From Bacteroidota bacterium (GTDB lineage: Bacteria > Bacteroidota > Bacteroidia > B-17B0 > B-17BO), in the NCBI GenBank assembly GCA_025356715.1, contig JANXRU010000406.1:1-17056 (forward strand): 17,056 nucleotides of DNA, in the 5' to 3' direction. Positions 8,471-14,339 of this stretch are shown piece after piece. The notes under the pieces were generated by a model. The model worked only from the letters and a program-made list of their open reading frames with translations, did no database searches and was not told the DNA's origin. Each line of letters begins with the position of its first letter. The stretch's first letter is position 1. Made by a program: the position numbers and the translations under genes.

Positions 8471-8504
8471 AAAAGGGTGGCTTGAAATATCAGGCCACCC
8501 TTTT
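8471..8504. terminator. Bidirectional intrinsic terminator between convergent genes
   Basis: An 11-bp perfect stem, AAAAGGGTGGC paired with GCCACCCTTTT, is extended inward by TTGA/TCAG (one G-T wobble) to about 15 bp with a four-base AATA loop. It has TTTTAATTT on the right for plus-strand transcripts (the DUF1599 gene) and, read on the minus strand, a run of six T for the operon ending at 8524. It therefore probably stops transcription from both sides. Confidence 0.88.
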
Positions 8505-8523
8505 AATTTGAACTATTTTTTGA

Positions 8524-11500
8524 TTAGTGTATTAATTGAAAGCTTCCTTGTTTCTCAATTGTTTTACCATCTATATCAGTTGCATTAATCATATAGAAGT
8601 ATGTTCCGTCGGTGGCATCTTTCCCTCCAGTTTTACCATCCCATCCGCCTTTCACATCGCTCCAAGAATATAATTGTAATCCCCATCGGTCAAATATTAT
8701 ACAATAGAAATCAATAATATTTGTTGCTGCAACTTTAAATACATCATTGATACTATCGTTATTTGGTGTAAACACATTTGGGATCACTAAAACGGCTGGT
8801 TCATTATTAACCACAATAAAAATGGATTGACTATCGGCACAGCCATTTGCATTAGTAACTGATAATAAAACGATATAAGTGCCAGCAGTTGTGTATGTTT
8901 GTGAAACTGGAGTGAACCCATTAGTTGTAATTCCGTTTCCATAATTCCATGTATATGTAGTTGCGCCAACAGATAAATTATTAAATGATACCGTAAGTGG
9001 TTGAGTCCCTGTTAAGGGAGTTCCGTTTAAACCTGCAATTACAGTACTTGTATTAACTATTATTGTTTGGCTTCCTGTTCCGCATGCATTCGTATTTGAT
9101 ACTGTATAATTACCAGCAAATACTGTAACTATAGAACTTGTGGAACTTGTACCTGACCAATTATAAACCCCTGCGCCTCCTGTAACAGCAATAGACGTTG
9201 TGTTTCCAGGGCAAACCACTGTTGCTATTGGAGTAACTATTAACGCTGGCGTTGTTCCGCTTGTTACTGTAACCGTTTGTAAGGCAGAGCCGCAACTATT
9301 TGAAGTGGTCACAGAATAAACTCCTGCTGTTATAACCTGAAGAGTATTAGTAGATGCAACTAAAGGCAGCCAACTATAATTTGTGCCTGTACTTGTTGCT
9401 GATAAAACAATAGGAACGCCATTACAGACAATCGCCGTATTTGATGTCACAGTTAAAGATACGCTAGGTAAACTTGCAATTACCACTGATGATGTTGCGG
9501 ACCCACACGAAGCTGTAGTAACAGTTGCAATGTAAGTTCCGCTAATATTAATTGGAAGTGATGATGATGTTGACCCAGTATTCCAAGAATACGTTCCTGC
9601 ACTTCCAGATAAGGTTAATGTTTCTGTTACCCCACTACATAAATTTAAAGATGGAGTATTAATACTTAAAGTAGGAGTAGCTGAAGATACTACTACAACA
9701 GCCGTTGATGCTGACCCGCAAGCATTAGAAATACCTACTGTATATGTTCCGGCAGTATTTACTGAAATGGTATTTGTTGTCGCTGAAGTATTCCATAAAT
9801 AATTATTAATATTACTATTAGCTGTTAATGTGGCTGTTTGCCCTGTACAGATAGTAACAGCGGTATTTGTTACAGATATCGTTGGTGTTGGTAATGCCGA
9901 AAGTGAAATCGAACTTGTAGTAAAACCACAACTGGCTGTTGTTACAGTTGCGGTGTAGGCTCCTCCTAATGTAACAGTTGTGGTTGGTGAAGTATCTCCG
10001 TTACTCCATGAATAAGTGCCTACACTGCCTGTTAAAGATAAAGTAGCTGTTGCTCCAGAACATAATACGGTCGAAGTTGAATTAACGCTCAATGTAGGAG
10101 TTGCACTTAATGTTACATTAATGGTTTCGGTAGCAATACCACAAGCATTAAAAACACCTACCGTATATATTCCGGCAGTATTTACCGAAATGGTATTTGT
10201 TGTTGCTGAAGTATTCCATAAATAATTATTAATATTACTATTAGCTGTTAATGTAGCTGTTTGTCCAGTACAAATCGTTACTAACGTATTTGTTACAGAT
10301 ATGGTTGGTGTTGGTAAGGCCGAAAGCGCAATCGAACTTGTTGTAAAGCCACAACTGGCTGTTGTTACTGTAGCTGTATACGTTCCTCCTAAAGCTACAG
10401 CAATAGTAGGAGTTATTGCTCCTGTACTCCATGAAAATGTCCCTACACTTCCTGCTAAAGATAATGTAGCGGTTGTTCCTCCGCATAATAACGTAGATGT
10501 TGATGCAACAGATAATGATGGAGTGCTATTTACAATAACATTTACCTGGGCCGTAGAAGTATTACAAACATTAGACGCTGTGACTGTATAATTTCCAGCT
10601 GTATTTAATGACACGGTATTTGTATTTAAACCTGTGATACCAGTTCCACTCCAAGTATACGTTACTGCCGTATTAGCACTTGCCGTTACCATGGCACTTT
10701 GCCCTGAACATAAAGAAATGGCAGTTGGCGAAATACTTACCGTTGGCTGTGGCGTTACGGTTAACGTATATGAATCTGTTTTTGTACCGCAGGTATTAGT
10801 CGTTGTTACAATGCCTGTAGTTGTTGTGTTAGCAGTTAATGCCACCGATGCAGTTGTTGCTCCCGATGGGTTATTCCAACTAAAATTTCCTGAATTACTA
10901 GTGGCCATTACTGCCACAGTATTTCCTGCACAGGCTGTAAGTGTTGGTGCACTTATGGTAACGCTTGGACTTGCTAATGGATATACATTAACTGTTTTAG
11001 TAGTAACTCCACAAAAATCGGTTAGGTTTAAGGTGTAAGTTACAGGTACAGTTCCAGCTGGAGCTGCTATTGCATACGTTGAAGTAGAAGCTGCTGGCAA
11101 ACTCCAAGATGTACTCATAGTTCCAGTAGCTGTAGCATTAGATATAGAATAAGATAAAATAGTTGATGCTAATGGACATAATGAGAAACCATTACTTGCA
11201 CTAATAGAAGGTGTTGATGGAATTTGAAGATTAGTAATATAAACACTATCTTTTGTTGTTACTGATTTTGGAGGACAATTATTCGTTACACTCACATATA
11301 ATTTAATAGTAGTTCCTGATTCTCCTGCTGTGGGAGTATAACTTGTTGTTAAGGCAGATGGAGAAGAAAATGTACCAGCACCGCCCGACCATAATACCGT
11401 ATTATAAACGCCTCCAGTAACTGTAGCAGTAAATAAGGCTGAATTACCTATGCATAAATCTTTATTTACTCCTGCATCTACTGTTAAAGGAACAAATGGT

Positions 11501-12174
11501 GCTTGGCAGCCGTGATTAACATAAGAAGCAGTTCCTGCTGGATCAAATTCAACGGTTGAACCATCGTTAGCTGCAGAAGATCCTCCGTAGCCCCCAGATT
11601 GATTTACTAATAATGATTTGTCATAGGTAACAGCATCCGTACAGCCAGGAACAGTTGTAAAAGTCATGGATAACGTTCTTAACCCAGGAACAGAACTGTA
11701 ATTTACAAAATGCCCCTGATAATTCCCTGAGTTTTGAAAAATAACCGTTAAGGTATCATTCAAATTAGCAAAAGAATTTCCTGCCGAACAAAAATCAGTT
11801 GAAGTAATAAGCAAGACTCTGTTATTTGCTCTCAAAACTCCACCCACAGGCTCTTTTAACCAACCGCAACCTACAATAGTTGAATTCAAAGCATTTACAA
11901 TTCCTGTTGTTGTAGCTGTAACTGGGCTAATACCAAGATAAGAATTATTAGGCCAGTTAATGGTTAAGCTAGATACAGACAAAGGCACGGCTCCTACTTT
12001 AAATCGGACCATTTCATTTTTTCCTTCGCAATTACAGGTTGCTACTGCAACATTGGAACAGGTTAATGAACCAGGAGTACAAGCATCCACTAAAATACTT
12101 TCTATTTCAAAACATTGTGATTTACTTGTAAGGCTTAATAAAATTAAAAAAGAGGAGATGATAAAATTTTTCAT
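8524..12174 (-). CDS. Secreted Ig/PKD-repeat protein with T9SS type B (gliding-motility-associated) sorting domain
   Basis: This is a predicted cell-surface or secreted adhesin-like protein of 1216 residues exported by the Sec pathway and then T9SS. Layout: signal peptide 1-20 (MKNFIISSFLILLSLTSKSQ); a cysteine-containing domain at about 21-224 with the landmarks ILVDAC, GKNEMVRF, INWPN and LRANNRVLLIT; a long array of Ig-like modules of about 70 residues from about 226 to 1040, each with a cysteine, a Y-x-W or F-x-W core strand and a GTYT/GIYTV strand; a PKD domain at about 1046-1125 (TYTWNYGNG, GTYIVLLSVTNANGC); and the type B C-terminal sorting domain at 1128-1216 (PNVFTPNNDSINDVF, IFDRWG, GWDGK, DGTYFYMI). 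The middle includes a near-duplicated 423-bp segment. The start at 12174 lies 12 bases after the stop of the upstream gene, so the two are co-transcribed. Ligand unknown; no enzymatic domain was recognised. Confidence 0.92.
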   Translation of the reverse strand: MKNFIISSFLILLSLTSKSQCFEIESILVDACTPGSLTCSNVAVATCNCEGKNEMVRFKVGAVPLSVSSLTINWPNNSYLGISPVTATTTGIVNALNSTIVGCGWLKEPVGGVLRANNRVLLITSTDFCSAGNSFANLNDTLTVIFQNSGNYQGHFVNYSSVPGLRTLSMTFTTVPGCTDAVTYDKSLLVNQSGGYGGSSAANDGSTVEFDPAGTASYVNHGCQAPFVPLTVDAGVNKDLCIGNSALFTATVTGGVYNTVLWSGGAGTFSSPSALTTSYTPTAGESGTTIKLYVSVTNNCPPKSVTTKDSVYITNLQIPSTPSISASNGFSLCPLASTILSYSISNATATGTMSTSWSLPAASTSTYAIAAPAGTVPVTYTLNLTDFCGVTTKTVNVYPLASPSVTISAPTLTACAGNTVAVMATSNSGNFSWNNPSGATTASVALTANTTTTGIVTTTNTCGTKTDSYTLTVTPQPTVSISPTAISLCSGQSAMVTASANTAVTYTWSGTGITGLNTNTVSLNTAGNYTVTASNVCNTSTAQVNVIVNSTPSLSVASTSTLLCGGTTATLSLAGSVGTFSWSTGAITPTIAVALGGTYTATVTTASCGFTTSSIALSALPTPTISVTNTLVTICTGQTATLTANSNINNYLWNTSATTNTISVNTAGIYTVGVFNACGIATETINVTLSATPTLSVNSTSTVLCSGATATLSLTGSVGTYSWSNGDTSPTTTVTLGGAYTATVTTASCGFTTSSISLSALPTPTISVTNTAVTICTGQTATLTANSNINNYLWNTSATTNTISVNTAGTYTVGISNACGSASTAVVVVSSATPTLSINTPSLNLCSGVTETLTLSGSAGTYSWNTGSTSSSLPINISGTYIATVTTASCGSATSSVVIASLPSVSLTVTSNTAIVCNGVPIVLSATSTGTNYSWLPLVASTNTLQVITAGVYSVTTSNSCGSALQTVTVTSGTTPALIVTPIATVVCPGNTTSIAVTGGAGVYNWSGTSSTSSIVTVFAGNYTVSNTNACGTGSQTIIVNTSTVIAGLNGTPLTGTQPLTVSFNNLSVGATTYTWNYGNGITTNGFTPVSQTYTTAGTYIVLLSVTNANGCADSQSIFIVVNNEPAVLVIPNVFTPNNDSINDVFKVAATNIIDFYCIIFDRWGLQLYSWSDVKGGWDGKTGGKDATDGTYFYMINATDIDGKTIEKQGSFQLIH
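9714..10533 (-). repeat. Two tandem copies of a 423-bp segment inside the Ig-repeat gene
   Basis: The segment at about 9714-10110 recurs at 10137-10533, a constant offset of 423 bases (141 codons). The best-conserved core, 9761-9985 against 10184-10408, shares long identical stretches, including the codons for SNINNYLWNTSATTNTISVN. Each copy holds two different Ig-like modules, and more diverged copies of the second module flank the pair. This is an in-frame duplication that added two modules to the protein. Confidence 0.88.
11503..12114 (-). other. Copy 1 of a domain shared with the neighbouring gene
   Basis: This encodes residues 21-224 of the 1216-residue protein. It aligns by eye with residues 168-380 of the protein from the upstream gene: ILVDAC with IIVDGGCD, KNEMVRF with DNETIIFF, LTINWPN with LEIIMPN, LRANNRVLLIT with IPPNARVYAFT, CTDAVTYDKS with CSDIKTYTKS, and GSTVEFDP with GSMIFFNP. 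I do not know a family name for it. Confidence 0.7.
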
Positions 12175-12186
12175 GAGGACGTAATT

Positions 12187-13872
12187 TTAGTTGTTGTTTA
12201 AGTTTATTATTTTAAAGTTTTCTATTTTATAGGGCGTTACTAACTGCGCAAAATAAATACCAGAAGCTAAATGCTGAATATTAATGGCAGTTTTTGACTG
12301 ATTGATGCTTTCTGTTAAAACAATCTTTCCATTTAAATCATATAAATTAATGGTACTATTTTTTGGTAATGAATTTTTAAATTCTAGTACTAAATTAGTT
12401 TCTGTTTTATAGTATATGTATTGCCATTTTGTATCTTTTTCTTCTACCGAAATAATAGTGTAATCTTTTGTTAAACCATTCGTTTCCTTGGTAGATAAAC
12501 GATAATACGTTATGTCACTAAATGGCTCATCATCTACTACCGAATAAGACTTTGTTTGCATTTCGTTAGTTGCATAAACGGTTGCCAACTGAGTAAAGTG
12601 AACGGCATCATTACTTTTTTCGACCGTATAATATAAAATATGTTCTTCCTGCGCTACTTTCCAAAAAATATCATTCGCTTTATTGTTTTTTGTGGCGTAG
12701 AAATCAAGAAGTTCAATTGGAAGAGGGGTAAATTTATTACAAGAAGAAGTAAAAACAGACGAACTAGGGTTGAAAAATATCATCGAACCATTTGATGTAG
12801 CGCCATTACTTTTTGTATAAGTTTTAATATCGCTACAACCAGAGCCGTGATTAAAAATAGCTGTCGATCTATCGCAACCAGGAGAACCACCTGGACAAGC
12901 CGCATTAGGATATTTTCCTGAACTAGTAGTTGCTGCACCTGCGCATGCTGTTTCTGTAGAGTATATAACATAAACAGGCGCTGTATTACATGCCGTACTA
13001 AAATTATACGCCGCGGTGGGATTTAATCCAGTAAAGGCATATACCCGAGCATTTGGTGGTATTATCCTTGATGCTGGAACATCAAAAAACAAAGTTGAGC
13101 TACATGCGGCCGTTGTATTTAAAAAACTTGTATAAGTTGAATTAGTTGTCCATGTTGAAACACCATTTCCTAAACCATTTCCGCCAAATGAATATCCGCT
13201 TGAAGTCGCATTAGTTCCATTTGGCATTATAATTTCTAGGGAATCTAAATGTAAATTTCGATTCCCATTAAAAAAAATAATGGTTTCATTATCATTCTCA
13301 CACTGATCGGATACATCACATCCTCCATCAACTATTATTGCTACAATATTGGGAGATCGATTAGCACAAAAATTTTGCTTTGTGATTCTTACATCGTCTA
13401 ATGTAATGTTTTTATTATAAACACTTAATGATATTCTAACTCTTCTAGTTGTTGCGAGTAAATTGCCTTTAAAAACAGAGGTTGTTCCATTTGGAGAAAA
13501 ACTACCAACAGTGGTCCAAGTTGTTCCGTTTATTGACTCTTCAATTAATAATGTGCTAAATGAAGACCCCGCTGGAGTTTTTGAAGTAAAATAAATTTCA
13601 CCTGGATTACTAGAAAGATTAGTATTGAGTGTTAATGAATTGCCAAGAGCTGTAAAAGACCTAGCATCTGCATTTCTTGCCCAATTAGTATTAATATTTG
13701 TGGTACCTGAATTTGTCCAATTTGCAGGAATTCCCGAATTAAATTGCTCATCAACTAAATATGGCGTTTGAGAAAACAATCTATTGTTAAATAAACAAAA
13801 TTGTATTATTGCAATTAATAAAACTTTTACTAAAAAGCTCCATTCAATAAATTTATGTTTACACTTCAACAT
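12187..13872 (-). CDS. Secreted multidomain protein with T9SS type A sorting domain
   Basis: The 561-residue protein is predicted to pass the inner membrane by Sec and the outer membrane by T9SS. It starts with a long charged n-region (MLKCKHKFIEWSFLVK), a hydrophobic core and a cleavage site after LFSQ (residue 35). Residues 37-165 (EQFNSGIPANWTN ... ITLDDVRI) look like a concanavalin/MAM-type beta-sandwich. Residues 168-380 carry the cysteine-containing domain also found at the N-terminus of the next gene's product. Residues 384-475 (LPIELLDFYATKN ... VEKSNDAVHFTQL ... YYRL) are the fibronectin-like segment that commonly precedes the sorting domain in this phylum. Residues 485-561 are the type A sorting domain (INLYDLNGKIVL, ASGIYFAQL, NFKIINL). 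It is the first gene of an operon with the 1216-residue protein gene, 12 bases apart. No catalytic motif was found; a binding or structural surface role is likely. Confidence 0.9.
   Translation of the reverse strand: MLKCKHKFIEWSFLVKVLLIAIIQFCLFNNRLFSQTPYLVDEQFNSGIPANWTNSGTTNINTNWARNADARSFTALGNSLTLNTNLSSNPGEIYFTSKTPAGSSFSTLLIEESINGTTWTTVGSFSPNGTTSVFKGNLLATTRRVRISLSVYNKNITLDDVRITKQNFCANRSPNIVAIIVDGGCDVSDQCENDNETIIFFNGNRNLHLDSLEIIMPNGTNATSSGYSFGGNGLGNGVSTWTTNSTYTSFLNTTAACSSTLFFDVPASRIIPPNARVYAFTGLNPTAAYNFSTACNTAPVYVIYSTETACAGAATTSSGKYPNAACPGGSPGCDRSTAIFNHGSGCSDIKTYTKSNGATSNGSMIFFNPSSSVFTSSCNKFTPLPIELLDFYATKNNKANDIFWKVAQEEHILYYTVEKSNDAVHFTQLATVYATNEMQTKSYSVVDDEPFSDITYYRLSTKETNGLTKDYTIISVEEKDTKWQYIYYKTETNLVLEFKNSLPKNSTINLYDLNGKIVLTESINQSKTAINIQHLASGIYFAQLVTPYKIENFKIINLNNN
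12733..13371 (-). other. Copy 2 of a domain shared with the neighbouring gene
   Basis: This encodes residues 168-380 of the 561-residue protein and corresponds to residues 21-224 of the 1216-residue protein. Here the domain is internal, behind a beta-sandwich domain; in the neighbour it is N-terminal. Sequence identity is low but the order of landmarks is the same throughout, including the closing cysteine region (SSCNKF against HGCQAP). Confidence 0.7.
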
Positions 13873-13995
13873 TTAAATAAATTATAAAAAATTTAATTAA
13901 AGCGGTTCGGTTATATTCTATTACATAATGCAATAAAACTCCGTTAAGGTGTTCGCTTTGAGTACAAAATACATTAAGTGGTTACAACTGTTTTA

Positions 13996-14009
13996 TTATC
14001 GAACGATAA
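13996..14009. promoter_or_regulatory. Perfect 14-base palindrome, possible operator
   Basis: The sequence TTATCG-AA-CGATAA is a perfect inverted repeat of six bases around a two-base centre. It is too short and has no T tract, so it is not an intrinsic terminator. Its position in the divergent promoter region would suit a dimeric regulator, but a palindrome of this size can also occur by chance in AT-rich DNA. Confidence 0.25.
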
Positions 14010-14292
14010 ACTAAAACCTTGATAGGAGATTCACTTTTGCTTAACAAAAATAGTAAATAAATGTATTGAATATATTTCTTTTTCATTAACTAAATGTTAA
14101 AATTTAAAGGAACTACTAAAAAAATTATACTAGCAATTATAAAACTGGATATAGTTTGTAAAAAAACACCAAATTTTAACTCACTTTTTTAGTTTACTCA
14201 ATCAAAAGAATAGTTCACTAATTACATTTAACTAAAAAATTTTTTTATGTTAAAATCCCAAAAGCCTACAAAGTTAAATCAATTTAATGATT

Positions 14293-14300
14293 TACTTTCG
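14293..14300 (+). promoter_or_regulatory. Possible -7 promoter box for the large adhesin gene
   Basis: TACTTTCG matches TAnnTTTG with one mismatch (C for the last T). It lies 39 bases before the ATG at 14340, giving a leader of about 30 bases. No -33 element is apparent. Confidence 0.35.
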
Positions 14301-14339
14301 TGTAAAAAATTGGGGGGATTTAATTAAAAACAAAACCTT

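Larger units (their letters stand above)
13873..14339. other. 467-base AT-rich non-coding divergent region
   Basis: This lies between the start of the minus-strand operon (13872) and the start of the plus-strand adhesin gene (14340). No ORF, tRNA or hairpin terminator was seen. It contains many A and T runs, a perfect 14-base palindrome at 13996-14009 and one promoter-like box for the right-hand gene at 14293-14300. No exact TAnnTTTG box was found for the left-hand operon; the nearest match on the minus strand is TATTTTG at 13964-13970, one base short of the consensus. The size leaves room for regulatory sites for both transcripts. Confidence 0.6.

Noticed and set aside
10016..11038. Plus-strand ORFs of 69, 96 and 134 residues, hydrophobic and Val-rich
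   Set aside because: They are antisense to the Ig-repeat array. Their Val-rich look comes from reverse-reading Thr and Asn codons of the repeats.
12112..12174. Possible lipoprotein signal in the 1216-residue protein because Cys21 follows the signal peptide
   Set aside because: The preceding residues (S-K-S-Q) do not fit a lipobox; a signal-peptidase I site after SKSQ and a T9SS sorting domain explain the protein better.
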